A model generated the notes under the pieces. The model did not search any database, had not been told where the DNA came from, and worked only from the letters and a program-made list of their open reading frames with translations. From NCBI RefSeq assembly GCF_900110965.1, contig NZ_FOFO01000001.1, forward strand, positions 124,001 through 188,000: a stretch of 64,000 nt of DNA, written 5' to 3'. This DNA comes from Ectothiorhodospira magna (GTDB taxonomy: Bacteria; Pseudomonadota; Gammaproteobacteria; Ectothiorhodospirales; Ectothiorhodospiraceae). Of the stretch, positions 41,284-50,727 are shown one piece after another (positions within the stretch are counted from its first letter, which is position 1; each line of letters starts with the position of its first letter). The translations under genes and the position numbers were made by a program.

Positions 41284-42873
41284 TCAAGCCCCACTCCTCT
41301 CTGGATTGTGTGCTGTGTCTTGCAACGGCGGCATATCCAGCAGTTGTCGCATGGTATTGATGGGAAGTGGCTGCTCTGAACGGATCAGGATCGCCGGTTC
41401 ATCCGGCTCCAGGGGATCATGTTGTTGCTGTTGTTTCTGGAGTACCGCCAGGTCCGCATCGGATGCATCTTCCCCCATCGCCCTGCGCTGCTGGATTCGT
41501 TGCTGCAAGCGGGCCGGGTCGGCCTGGTAATCCAGTATCCAAAATCCCACCCCCAGGGTCCTGGCCAGGATGGCAAACTGATGCCGGGCATCCCGCCGCA
41601 GGAAGGTGGCATCGACAATCACCGGATATCCAGCCTGGATCAGCCATCGGGCCAGTTCCGCCAGTCGGTCATAGGTCCGCCGGGTCAGGGTCTGCCCATA
41701 CAGTTCATCCCCGCCCCGATCCGTGGCAGCCAGACCCGCCAGCCGTTTGCGTTCCACATCGGAGCGGATGCGAATGGCGCCCGTGGCTTCTATCAAGGGA
41801 CGACTCAGGGTGGTTTTGCCGCTACCGGAAAAACCATGATTGATGAACAGGGCCGCCACCTCTGATCTGGTGAATCGGGTTGCCAACTGCATATAGGCCT
41901 GACAGGTGACCAAAGCCCTGTCCGCCTCCGCCGGGGGCAGTCCTGGCTGTTCCCGGCGAATGGCCGCCACCTTGGCGCGTACCATGGCCCGATATACCTG
42001 GTAAAAACGCAGCAGGGGAACCCCCTCGTAATCTCCGGAGGCTTCCAGCCAGGCATTGAGGAACCGGTGGGCATGGGCCTGTGCCCCCCGCGCCATCAGG
42101 TCCATGGTGAGAAAAGCCACTTCACTGATCATATCGATCCAGCGCAAGGCCGGATTGAATTCGATCCCATCGAACAGGGTGGGTTCTCCGGCAATCAGGG
42201 CGATGTTGCCCAGATGCAGGTCGCCATGACATTCCCGGATGTACCCCCCCTGATGTCGCTGGGCCAGCAAGGGGACAAGCTGTTGATGCTGGTTGCAAGT
42301 CCATGCCTCCAAAGCGTCCAGCATGGCAAAATCCACACCCGATGGGGCCAGTCGGCGGATATGGGCAAAATTCTCCAACATGGGTTTGACCACCTGTGCC
42401 GGATGACCATGATCGGTGGTGGCGGGAATTTGGGCATGAAAACGGGCCAGCCGGGTGGCGATGGTATCCATCAGTTCCAGGGAAAGATGCCCCCGGTCAT
42501 GGAGATGATCCAGGGTATGATCAGGATCGAAACGGCGCATACGGACTGCATATTCAAAGGCAGGGCCGGGGCCGTTGAAGACGGGATGCGCCGGACTGCC
42601 GGAAAAGCTGACCACGGCATCATAAATGTCAGGGGCCAGACGCCGGTTCAGGCGCAGTTCTTCGGCACAAAAATGCTGTCTTTGTGCCAGAGTGGAAAAA
42701 TCCAGAAATCCCAGGTTCACCGGTTTTTTGATCTTGTAGGCAAATTCCCCCGCCAGCAACACCGTGGAAATATGGGTCTCGATGCGTTGCACCTGGGTCA
42801 CCGGATGGGGATAGGCCGCCGGATGTGTCAGGCGCTGAATGAGGGTCTGCTGCAGGGTCTGATCGCGGTGCAT
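41284..42873 (-). CDS. Fusion of an APH-like kinase (COG2187) and a P-loop kinase (COG0645)
   Basis: The 529-residue protein combines two domains. The N-terminal part (about 1-330) is an aminoglycoside-phosphotransferase-like kinase with YIRECHGDLHLGNIALI (catalytic Asp) and LFDGIEFNPALRWIDMISEVAFL (metal-binding Asp). The C-terminal part (about 340-500) has the Walker A INHGFSGSGKTTLSRPL and YPVIVDATFLRRDARHQF. This two-domain family is widespread but uncharacterised. It precedes and overlaps the NlpC/P60 lipoprotein gene. Confidence 0.92.
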   Translation of the reverse strand: MHRDQTLQQTLIQRLTHPAAYPHPVTQVQRIETHISTVLLAGEFAYKIKKPVNLGFLDFSTLAQRQHFCAEELRLNRRLAPDIYDAVVSFSGSPAHPVFNGPGPAFEYAVRMRRFDPDHTLDHLHDRGHLSLELMDTIATRLARFHAQIPATTDHGHPAQVVKPMLENFAHIRRLAPSGVDFAMLDALEAWTCNQHQQLVPLLAQRHQGGYIRECHGDLHLGNIALIAGEPTLFDGIEFNPALRWIDMISEVAFLTMDLMARGAQAHAHRFLNAWLEASGDYEGVPLLRFYQVYRAMVRAKVAAIRREQPGLPPAEADRALVTCQAYMQLATRFTRSEVAALFINHGFSGSGKTTLSRPLIEATGAIRIRSDVERKRLAGLAATDRGGDELYGQTLTRRTYDRLAELARWLIQAGYPVIVDATFLRRDARHQFAILARTLGVGFWILDYQADPARLQQRIQQRRAMGEDASDADLAVLQKQQQQHDPLEPDEPAILIRSEQPLPINTMRQLLDMPPLQDTAHNPERSGA

Positions 42874-42938
42874 GCTGCCTGTCCTGCGTTGGGCGAAAGG
42901 AATGCGTGGGGCTGCAATTGGAGGTTATAGTGTAGGCC

Positions 42939-45260
42939 ATGACTCCCAAACCCCCCAAGTCTTCATCCGCCCCTCGTCGGCCCCCCGCCGGCCCCTCCAG
43001 CCCCCGTGATCCCCGCCCCCCCCGGCGTCGGTGGCTCTGGCTGCTGGTGCTGATGGTGCTGCTGTCCCTGATCGGTACCCTGATGCTGGGCGCCCATGCG
43101 ATACAACTGGATCGGCAGATTCAGGCCCAGTTCGAGGGTAAGCGCTGGGCGCTGCCGGCCCGGGTGTTTGCCCGGCCTCTGGAGTTGTATGTGGGGCTGC
43201 CTCTGGATGCAGATACCCTGGTGCAGGAATTGACCCTGCTGCACTATCGGGAAGGAGATCGGGAGGGGGAATACCAGCGCCAGGGTCATCATCTGATCCT
43301 CCGCACCCGGGGCTTTCCCTTTGCCGACGGCCATGAACCACCCCGCCAGGTTCGGGTGAGCTTTTCCGGCGGCCAGATTTCGGCCCTGGAGACGCTGGAT
43401 ACCGGTGAGTCCGTGTCCCTGTTGCGTCTGGAGCCGGCGCTGATTGCCAACATCTATCCTTCCCACGGTGAGGACCGGGTTTTGGTGCGCCTGGAAGATG
43501 TGCCACCGGCGTTGATCCAGGCCCTGCTGGTGGTGGAAGACCGCAAGTTCTATCAACATTTCGGCATCGACCCCATGGGCATCACCCGGGCTGCCCTGGC
43601 CAACCTGCGGGCGGGGCGCACTGTTCAGGGGGGCAGCACCCTGACCCAGCAGTTGGTGAAGAATTATTTTCTTACCCAGGATCGCACATTGGCCCGCAAG
43701 TTTGACGAGGCAATCATGGCCCTGTTGCTGGAGCGGCGCTACGACAAGGATGAGATTCTGGAAGCCTATCTCAATGAAGTCTATCTGGGACAGGATGGCG
43801 CCCGGGCTATCCATGGTTTTGGACTGGCCAGTCAGTTTTACTTCCAGCGGCGTCTCAATGAACTGGATCTGTCGGAGATGGCCCTGCTGGTGGGGATCAT
43901 CCGTGGCCCCAACTTCTACGAACCACGACGCCGGGCAGAGCGGGCCATACAGCGCCGTAACCTGGTCCTGAGCCTGATGGCCCAGGCCGGCCATCTGAGT
44001 GCAGAGGACCTGGCCCAGGCCCAGGCTCAACCCCTCAATGTCAGTGCCCAGGCGCCCTCCGGTGTCAGCCCCTTCCCGGCTTATGTCCAACTGGTACGGG
44101 AGCAGTTGCGGCGGGATTATCGGGACGAAGACCTGCGGGAGGAGGGACTACTGATCTTTACCACTTTGGACCCCATGGCCCAGTTGGCGGCAGAGCGGGC
44201 CTTGACCCAGGAACTGGACCGGCTGGAACGGGAACGGCGATTGACAGGGAACAGCCTGCAGGGTGCAGTGGTGGTGACCAGTGCAGACAATGGGGAAGTG
44301 CTGGCCCTGGTGGGAGATCGGCAAATGCGTCAGGCGGCCTTCAACCGGGCCTTGCAGGCCCGGCGTCCGGTGGGGTCGGTCATCAAGCCCATGGTCTATC
44401 TGGCCGCCCTGTCCCAGCCGCAGGATTTTACCCTGGCTACCCTGCTTGATGATGACCCATTGACCGTCACGCTGGCCCACGGAGATACCTGGTCTCCACG
44501 CAATGCCAACCGACAGCATCACGGCTGGGTCACTGTTCAGGAATCCCTGGTGCATTCCTACAATGTATCTACCGTCCGGCTGGGGCTGGACCTGGGGCTT
44601 CCCGTGGTGGTGGATCAACTCCAGGCCCTGGGGCTGGAGCGGCGGGTGCCTCCATTTCCTTCACTGGTGCTAGGGGCGGTGGAGATGACTCCCCTGGAAG
44701 TCACCCGCCTGTATCAGGGGCTGGCCTCCGGTGGTTATCAGGTGCCCCTGCGGGCCATTCGGGAAGTGATGGACCGGGAGGGCCAGTTACTCCAGCGCTA
44801 TCCCCTGTCCCTGCGCAGGGTTGCGGACCCAGATGGGGTTTATCTGGTGACGGCCACCCTGCATGAAGTCACGCGCAGCGGTACGGGCCGTGCCCTGCAG
44901 GGGCGGTTACCGGAAACCTTGCCGGTGGCAGGCAAAACGGGGACTACGGATGAACTGCGGGACGCCTGGTTTGCCGGCTACAGTGGCGATGTGCTGACGG
45001 TGGTATGGGTGGGACGGGATGACAATCAGCCCACCGGATTGTCCGGTGCCAGTGGGGCGCTGCCGGTTTGGGCCGAGGTGATGTCACGGGTGGCCCGTCG
45101 GGGGCTGTCCCAGGTGCCGCCAGAGAACATTGAATGGCATCTGGTGGACCCGGCCCTGGGATTACCAGCCCTGGAGCACTGTGACACCGCCCGCTGGATG
45201 CCCTTTATCCGGGGATCGGTACCCCAGGAATTTTCACCCTGCGGCATGACACTGGATTAA
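42939..45260 (+). CDS. mrcB: Penicillin-binding protein 1B (bifunctional class A PBP)
   Basis: The 773-residue protein has a basic, proline-rich cytoplasmic tail (about 1-27), one membrane helix (28-52), a UB2H-like region (about 65-160) and a GT51 glycosyltransferase with catalytic Glu200 in VVEDRKFYQHFGID and GGSTLTQQLVKNYFL. The transpeptidase has Ser480-x-x-Lys483 (VGSVIKPM), SYN at 540-542 and K666TG. It polymerises and crosslinks peptidoglycan. It is divergent from the kinase fusion gene. Confidence 0.95.
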   Translation: MTPKPPKSSSAPRRPPAGPSSPRDPRPPRRRWLWLLVLMVLLSLIGTLMLGAHAIQLDRQIQAQFEGKRWALPARVFARPLELYVGLPLDADTLVQELTLLHYREGDREGEYQRQGHHLILRTRGFPFADGHEPPRQVRVSFSGGQISALETLDTGESVSLLRLEPALIANIYPSHGEDRVLVRLEDVPPALIQALLVVEDRKFYQHFGIDPMGITRAALANLRAGRTVQGGSTLTQQLVKNYFLTQDRTLARKFDEAIMALLLERRYDKDEILEAYLNEVYLGQDGARAIHGFGLASQFYFQRRLNELDLSEMALLVGIIRGPNFYEPRRRAERAIQRRNLVLSLMAQAGHLSAEDLAQAQAQPLNVSAQAPSGVSPFPAYVQLVREQLRRDYRDEDLREEGLLIFTTLDPMAQLAAERALTQELDRLERERRLTGNSLQGAVVVTSADNGEVLALVGDRQMRQAAFNRALQARRPVGSVIKPMVYLAALSQPQDFTLATLLDDDPLTVTLAHGDTWSPRNANRQHHGWVTVQESLVHSYNVSTVRLGLDLGLPVVVDQLQALGLERRVPPFPSLVLGAVEMTPLEVTRLYQGLASGGYQVPLRAIREVMDREGQLLQRYPLSLRRVADPDGVYLVTATLHEVTRSGTGRALQGRLPETLPVAGKTGTTDELRDAWFAGYSGDVLTVVWVGRDDNQPTGLSGASGALPVWAEVMSRVARRGLSQVPPENIEWHLVDPALGLPALEHCDTARWMPFIRGSVPQEFSPCGMTLD

Positions 45261-46813
45261 GGCGGGCGCCGGAACAGCTGTTGTGTCACCCCCATGCCTG
45301 CCCGCCGGGCCTGTCGCCAGACCCGCCGCCAGTCACTGCCCTGAGCGGCCTGGGCGATGCGCAGGGCTCTGGCCCGGTGGGAGCGATCCAGTTGGCTGAG
45401 CAACACCGTCCAGATGCGTTCCACCTGCCACACCTGATCCAGGCGATCCAGTCGTGCCGGTACGATCAGCGCCAGAGGAATCCCCAGATCCTGGGACACC
45501 GCCATCATCGCCCGCTTGATGGCCACGGCCTTGGGGCGATCCGGCTGTTCCAGATCATAGGGCGGCGCCCATTCCCGAGCCGGTGAAAGCCGGTCCACAT
45601 GGCTAAGCACCACCAGCACCGGGGGCAGGATACGGCCCGGCATCCCCTCCAGGGTCTGACGCAGGGCAGTGAGTGCTTCCAGGTCCAGGGCCCGGTCTGC
45701 CCGGTGTGCCGGAATCACCCAGAGTATGCCATCGCTCTCTGTCAGGGTATTGGCCAGGGCATGGATCTGCGAACGGTTTTCCAGTCCAGGGGTATCGATG
45801 AGCACCAGCTCTTCTGCACCATCCCGTTGCAGCACGTAGCTACCCGGAGTGCGGGTCAGGGGCAGGGCATCCACCCCGGAAGCCCGGCTGCCCAGCAGGG
45901 CATTGACCAGACTGGACTTACCCCCATTGGTCTGGCCGGCCACCATGATGCGCACCGGCCCAAGGGATGGGGCCGGCGGCACGCCTGGTCCACGGGCCAG
46001 ATCCGCTGCCTGAATATCCTCGGTGCGTTCGTCCACCCGCAGGCGCCCCGAATACAGTTCAATGGCCGCCCGTCCCACTTCCTCTACCCAGATGCGCGCC
46101 CCGCGTCGTTGCAGATAGTCACCGGCCTCGCCCAACATGGCGGCGATCATTTTTTCCCGGGCGGCGGCCAGGGCTGCAGTGGCCGGGTTGACCCAGCGCA
46201 CTGTACGGTAAACCCGGCTGAGATGACCAAACCAGCGGGCGCTGGTGCGCACCGCAGGCTGTAGTTCCCACAGGCGCATCACCTGACTGGCCCGGATCAT
46301 GTGGGCGCCAGGCACATGGTCCAGCATCACCCGTCGCAGCCGGGCACTGACTCGCTCTGTCAGTAGCAGGGCCTCGGGCATGGTGAACCCCCAGACGGCA
46401 TGTTTTTCCTCGGGATGGTAATGCCGGGCCACCTGTTCGATGGTGTTTCGGGCCGTGGCCAGCATCTGTTGCTGATCGGAGAGGATGGCCGGTGCCGCTT
46501 CGGCAGCCAGACGCTGGACCGTTGCCCAGGCGGCCAGATCCCGGCCCGACCAGTCCTCATCGGGGGCCGATACCGGAGCCTCATCGGTGGTGCCCGCTTC
46601 TCGGCCCTGCCGGATACGCCATTGCAGCCACCAGCCGACACCGTAGACCAGCCCCCCCAGTACGGCAGCAATCCCCAGCCAGTACAGTAGCCAGCCTTGC
46701 TGCCAGAGCCACAGGGCACCAAAGGGAATCAAAGCCAGCACGGGCACCAGGGCCAACCCGAGGGCAGAGACCAGCGCACCCCAGCGTTCCCAGAGGGGGT
46801 CTTTGGGTTTCAC
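45257..46813 (-). CDS. Membrane-anchored GTPase, function unknown
   Basis: The 518-residue protein has two N-terminal hydrophobic segments (about 15-68), a long helical region (about 90-285) and a TrmE/Era-like GTPase domain. Motifs are P-loop MVAGQTNGGKSSLVNALLGS, LTRTPGSYVL (G2), LIDTPGLENRS (G3) and VVLSHVDRLS (G4-like, S-H-V-D in place of NKxD). It overlaps by four bases the stop of an upstream second GTPase gene, implying joint function. Roles in membrane remodelling or cell-envelope processes are possible. Confidence 0.82.
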   Translation of the reverse strand: MKPKDPLWERWGALVSALGLALVPVLALIPFGALWLWQQGWLLYWLGIAAVLGGLVYGVGWWLQWRIRQGREAGTTDEAPVSAPDEDWSGRDLAAWATVQRLAAEAAPAILSDQQQMLATARNTIEQVARHYHPEEKHAVWGFTMPEALLLTERVSARLRRVMLDHVPGAHMIRASQVMRLWELQPAVRTSARWFGHLSRVYRTVRWVNPATAALAAAREKMIAAMLGEAGDYLQRRGARIWVEEVGRAAIELYSGRLRVDERTEDIQAADLARGPGVPPAPSLGPVRIMVAGQTNGGKSSLVNALLGSRASGVDALPLTRTPGSYVLQRDGAEELVLIDTPGLENRSQIHALANTLTESDGILWVIPAHRADRALDLEALTALRQTLEGMPGRILPPVLVVLSHVDRLSPAREWAPPYDLEQPDRPKAVAIKRAMMAVSQDLGIPLALIVPARLDRLDQVWQVERIWTVLLSQLDRSHRARALRIAQAAQGSDWRRVWRQARRAGMGVTQQLFRRPP

Positions 46814-48021
46814 GGTCTGGATTCCGCCTGAGATTGACCGGCGGCCTCTGCTTGTCCAGACGCTCTGAACAGGACATAGGCCTGTTTGAGTGCGCCACGG
46901 AAAGTCTCCGCCACCCCCTCGGGGGTATCGATGCCTTGTCGCCGCTGTTCCAGATAATGACAGGCCGCCCGACCCAGGGCATAGGTGACTGCGCCGCTGG
47001 CCACGCCGGCTGCCGCTGCTCCGGCCACCTGTCCATAAACCGGAATCAGCTTACCCAATTGACGGGCGGCAAATCCGGCACCGATCCCCAGGGTTGTCCC
47101 GGTTCCCAGGGAAGCAAGAAAGGTCTTGAGGGTCCGGCGGTCCCAGGGCAGGGCATAGACACGGGCAATGCTGTGGAGCATCTTGCCCTGCAGGGCCGGA
47201 ACGGTGACCACCCCCATGATGGGCACCAGATCACAGACCCCGGCGGCGGTGGCATACCCCATAATATGGGGATGGATTCGGGCCTGACGACTGTCCCGGC
47301 CCTGCCGGGCCAGATCGGCAAGCAGTCCGGTGCGACCCTGGATACAGGCGGCATCCAGCGCCTCCAGCAGTTCTGGTAGCCCATAGTCCTGGTTGGAAAA
47401 TCCCTCCTCCGGCAGGGTGAAGTCCACCGGTATCGCCTGAAACAGACCATCCCCAGGTAACCGGGCAAAGCACTCAGCCTGGGTCTTGAGGGCGCGATTC
47501 AGGTCCATGAGTGCCGGATCATGGCGCCAGCGCCCCCAAGGGGGATGATCCCGGTCATCCGGGTAGGCGTCATGGAGTCGGGTTTGTACCAGAATCACGG
47601 CCCAGTCGGGATGCCGTCGGCGGATCTGGGTCAGGGCGTTCAACAGGGCATCCTGCTGCGGGTCCATGGCACGGGCCACCGCAATCACCCCGTGGGCATG
47701 ACCCTCCACTTCTGCCAGATCCGTTGCCGGATCATAATTGACCTCCTCCAGACCTCGGGTATCGAGAAATCGTACCACCGGCACATCCGGGGGAAAATCG
47801 TAGCGGCGGGCGCTGGGGGTACAAGGCTCAAAGGCATTGCCAACGAGGGCTGCCGGATCGCCGGTAATGGCCCGCACAATGGAGGTTTTGCCCGACTGCA
47901 CCTTGCCCAAAAGCCATAGCACCGGCGCCTGGGCCCGTGCACCTGCGGCAATATCCTGTTCCAGGTCCGGTGCCGGATCGGGTCTGAGGACTGCATCCGT
48001 CAATCGACGCCAGAGGATCAT
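46810..48021 (-). CDS. GTPase with C-terminal DUF697-like hydrophobic domain
   Basis: The 403-residue protein has a P-loop, LWLLGKVQSGKTSIVRAITG, a G3-like RFLDTRGLEEVNYD and a weak G4 (LVQTRLHDAY). A C-terminal half (about 240-370) follows, rich in small hydrophobic residues (YATAAGVCDLVPIMGVVTVPALQGKM; YGQVAGAAAAGVASGAVTYALG in part) that resembles DUF697 and probably inserts into the membrane. It overlaps the next GTPase gene (ATGA) and the upstream esterase gene, forming a three-gene unit. Confidence 0.82.
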   Translation of the reverse strand: MILWRRLTDAVLRPDPAPDLEQDIAAGARAQAPVLWLLGKVQSGKTSIVRAITGDPAALVGNAFEPCTPSARRYDFPPDVPVVRFLDTRGLEEVNYDPATDLAEVEGHAHGVIAVARAMDPQQDALLNALTQIRRRHPDWAVILVQTRLHDAYPDDRDHPPWGRWRHDPALMDLNRALKTQAECFARLPGDGLFQAIPVDFTLPEEGFSNQDYGLPELLEALDAACIQGRTGLLADLARQGRDSRQARIHPHIMGYATAAGVCDLVPIMGVVTVPALQGKMLHSIARVYALPWDRRTLKTFLASLGTGTTLGIGAGFAARQLGKLIPVYGQVAGAAAAGVASGAVTYALGRAACHYLEQRRQGIDTPEGVAETFRGALKQAYVLFRASGQAEAAGQSQAESRP

Positions 48022-48818
48022 GGTGCCTCACTGAGGCAACGGTGCAAAAATCCCTTCAAAATCTGGCCAAAGGGTCCAGGCGCCTGAATATGGAGCCAGT
48101 GGTCCGTATCTTTCAGGGTCATCAGTCGGGCGCGGGGAAAATGGCTGTTGATCCGGGGGCGATGGGCCTCCTGGATGTAACGGGAATGTTCGCCACGAAT
48201 GAACAAGGTCGGGCCTGTGTAAGAGGACGCGGTTTCCGGGTAATCTGCCAGGGCAGGCAGGGCCTGCCGCAGAATATCCAGAGGTATCCGCCAACGCAAT
48301 CCTGTTGCTCCCCGCTCCAGATTCATCAGCAAAAACCGGCGCACCGAAGCCTCGGGAATGGCCTGGGCCAGGGCGGTGTCGGCGTCTTTACGGCGGGATA
48401 ACCGGGCCACGGGCAACTGTTGCAGACTGTTGAGAAGATGGGCATGGGTCCGGTCATCGAGGCTATAACTGACAGGGGCGATATCTGCCACCACCAGTGC
48501 CCGGACCCGCTCCGGGTGCTGCTGGGCCAGGGTCATGGCCACCTTGCCACCCATGCTGTGACCCACCAGCAGGGGCTGTTGCAGATTTTCCTGGTCCAAC
48601 AAGGCCAGTATGTCGGCGGCCATGGAGGGATAGTCCATGGGGCTGGCATGGGGCGATTGACCATGATTGCGCAGATCCGGCAACAATACCCGGTAATGGG
48701 GGGCCAGGGATCGGGCCTGACCCTGCCAGTTGGTGCCGGAACCATACAGGCCGTGGAGCAACACCAGGGGAGGACCTTCCCCCAGGCACTTATGATGCAG
48801 TTGCAATGACATGGACAT
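48018..48818 (-). CDS. Alpha/beta hydrolase, YbfF-like esterase
   Basis: The 266-residue hydrolase has LVLLHGLYGSGTNWQGQARSL near the N-terminus, RVLLPDLRNHGQSPH, the nucleophile elbow LLVGHSMGGKVAM, an Asp region in LFIRGEHSRYIQ and His in DTDHWLHIQAPG. This matches YbfF-type esterases (acyl-CoA or short-chain ester hydrolysis). Its stop overlaps the first GTPase gene by four bases, an unusual coupling. BioH-like activity is the alternative, but no biotin genes are nearby. Confidence 0.88.
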   Translation of the reverse strand: MSMSLQLHHKCLGEGPPLVLLHGLYGSGTNWQGQARSLAPHYRVLLPDLRNHGQSPHASPMDYPSMAADILALLDQENLQQPLLVGHSMGGKVAMTLAQQHPERVRALVVADIAPVSYSLDDRTHAHLLNSLQQLPVARLSRRKDADTALAQAIPEASVRRFLLMNLERGATGLRWRIPLDILRQALPALADYPETASSYTGPTLFIRGEHSRYIQEAHRPRINSHFPRARLMTLKDTDHWLHIQAPGPFGQILKGFLHRCLSEAP

Positions 48819-48855
48819 GCAAGTACCCGGATATCAGTGCCAGACCGGGCGGGCG

Positions 48856-49746
48856 CTAATCAATGTATGGCCACGCAACGGGAGGGCAGGACACCAGGCC
48901 GGTGATCTCCTGGCTGAGATAATCCAGAACCCAGCGAAAGGCCGCCCCATATTCGGACTCGTAAAACCGCTGGCTGCCAAACGTGACCGGAATCGGGTAA
49001 AGCACATCCCCCTTGGCTTCCCTGGATGCCCGCCGCTGTATCAACAGGTCACCGGTTTCACCATCAAAAACGTAAATTTCCACCTCCGCCCGCCGCAGGT
49101 AGGTATTGCGGATCAGGCCGATATTTTCATAACTGATGTCAATGATGACCCCAGCCAGCAGGTGAGTCACATCCCACTCCTGAGCCAGCCGCCTCACCCG
49201 TTCGCGGATGGCGGGTGCATGGGGATTGGGCAAGGTGGTAAGGGGTTCCTCCAGCAGCAGGCGATGTTCTGCCCGCCGTGGCGAGGTGTCCGTCCGTAGT
49301 GAAAAGCGATGGAGGATTTCATTGGGTACACCCAGTTCAATGCCACTCAGGCTACTGGTGACCTGCTGGTGCGAACGCAGTAACGGGAAGTGGACCGCCC
49401 CCATGCGAATCTCATCCGGGCACAGGGCATGGGCGGCATCGACCCGGATACGGACGTGATACACGTCTCCCTCTTGCCATTCTCCAACAATCTCATACCG
49501 GGAAATACGTGCCGTGGTTTCCAGCTGGGTGTCATCCTCCACCAGCACAGCCTCGCCGATTCTGGACTGGCCCCGAACCGTAACCCCCAACTGGGCCGAA
49601 GCATTCCAGAGGGCATCTTCCAGCGCATCCCTTCTGGCCTCGGTCACCGAACGCCCTGCCGAGGACGCAACGCCCTCGGCAAAGATCACATCAGCCATTG
49701 CCGCGCCGGGCAGCCAGAGCAAAGCCAGCAATAACAGCACCTTCAC
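48856..49746 (-). CDS. flgT: FlgT-like flagellar assembly protein
   Basis: The 296-residue exported protein begins at a GTG with GAGAGG upstream and a signal peptide (LLLALLWLPGAAMADVIFAEGVA). The mature part matches the FlgT N-terminal and middle regions: GRSVTEARRDALEDALWNAS, RYEIVGEWQEGDVYHVRIRVD and a DVTHLLAGVIIDISYENIG segment. In Vibrio, FlgT forms the H-ring around the sodium-driven motor basal body. It is shorter than Vibrio FlgT, so the C-terminal domain may be missing. It follows an LPP20/FlgP-like gene by 16 bases. Confidence 0.78.
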   Translation of the reverse strand: MKVLLLLALLWLPGAAMADVIFAEGVASSAGRSVTEARRDALEDALWNASAQLGVTVRGQSRIGEAVLVEDDTQLETTARISRYEIVGEWQEGDVYHVRIRVDAAHALCPDEIRMGAVHFPLLRSHQQVTSSLSGIELGVPNEILHRFSLRTDTSPRRAEHRLLLEEPLTTLPNPHAPAIRERVRRLAQEWDVTHLLAGVIIDISYENIGLIRNTYLRRAEVEIYVFDGETGDLLIQRRASREAKGDVLYPIPVTFGSQRFYESEYGAAFRWVLDYLSQEITGLVSCPPVAWPYID

Positions 49747-49762
49747 GGCAGAGACCTCTCAA

Positions 49763-50425
49763 TCAGCGATGGTAATAGTAGTAAGGCGCATTGTAATGAC
49801 GGGTGCCGGGCGGGCAATGGGGGGCGGCACACGCGGGCTGCCAATGATAACGGGGAGCACGATGCCGCACGGGCACACACCCCCATGCACCACATTGGGT
49901 GGGCACCACGGCAGGCTGATAAACGGGCACCGAGGGAGCCACATAGGCGGGGCTTCTGACGGGGGCGCCCACCGGAACCATACAGGTATGGGGCTGGACG
50001 ACGCAACTGTAGAACTGGCGACTGATGGTCAGTTCCAAAACCGTTTCGTAAATATCATCATCGGCCAGAATCACATCCACCACCCGGGCGCCGGTGACCT
50101 TGGCGTTGACATAAGAACGGATCTGATCATGGCGGGCCGCCATGTCCCGGATCGTGGTGCTGCCTTGCAGATCGATACCGTACACGCTTTCTGCCAGATT
50201 ACGGTAGGCATCCAGGCGGCTGGCCCGCATGGCGTTGAGCTTGAGCTGGGCCTGAGTCTGGTGAACACTGGGGCGGACTGCACCGTAACCACTGACCCGA
50301 ATCACCCGATCTTCAAAGTGGTGGCTTTGGTAGGCCATGGCGGGTGCCGGATAATGCTGGGCGCAGGCCACGTTAAGGAACATCACGCCCATGACCACTG
50401 GCAATAGTACAATCATCTTCTTCAT
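49763..50425 (-). CDS. flgP: LPP20 / FlgP-like flagellar lipoprotein-family protein
   Basis: The 220-residue exported protein has an LPP20-family core: VIRVSGYGAVRPSVHQTQAQLKLNAMRASRLDAYRNLAE, in two overlapping helices and strands, then VYGIDLQGSTTIRDMAARHDQIRSYVNAKV. FlgP-type proteins form outer-membrane basal-disk or H-ring components. The signal ends FLNVACAQ, a cysteine in an imperfect lipobox (Asn at -3). The C-terminus is rich in Pro, His and Tyr with paired Cys (TQCGAWGC, ACAAPHCPPG). AAGGAGAAG precedes the start; flgT follows. Confidence 0.75.
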   Translation of the reverse strand: MKKMIVLLPVVMGVMFLNVACAQHYPAPAMAYQSHHFEDRVIRVSGYGAVRPSVHQTQAQLKLNAMRASRLDAYRNLAESVYGIDLQGSTTIRDMAARHDQIRSYVNAKVTGARVVDVILADDDIYETVLELTISRQFYSCVVQPHTCMVPVGAPVRSPAYVAPSVPVYQPAVVPTQCGAWGCVPVRHRAPRYHWQPACAAPHCPPGTRHYNAPYYYYHR

Positions 50426-50727
50426 GGTGACTTCTCCTTGATGTAGAGCTGATCTAAAAATGTCCAGGGATGCCGTTGATCATGGCGACGCCGTGCTGCC
50501 AGTGGTCATACCCGACACCGTGGAGGATATCCGGTGGATGCTCCCCTTCCTCCCTCTTATCGACCGATAGGGGGAAACTCTTTAATACGATCAAGGAAAT
50601 GCCGATTTTGGCCGACAACCTCAACGATTCGGCAGATGCCCCAAAGATATCCAAACTTCAATGGCAGTGGCCTGATTGCCACCTCGCCCGGCAGGGCATT
50701 GCCGGGGATGTGTGCGGAGAATGTTCA
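50426..50727. other. Divergent control region between flgP and lpoA
   Basis: About 300 bases with no supported gene. It contains the sigma-28-type element for flgP. The plus-strand reading open through it lacks a ribosome binding site until the GGAGA before 50728 and does not look like a protein. Confidence 0.6.
50557..50584 (-). promoter_or_regulatory. Sigma-28 (FliA) type promoter of flgP-flgT
   Basis: On the minus strand TAAA (50581-50584) is followed, 16 bases later, by GTCGATAA (50557-50564), seven of eight matches to the flagellar consensus TAAA-N15-GCCGATAA. It lies about 130 bases before flgP. The spacer is one base longer than typical. Confidence 0.6.
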
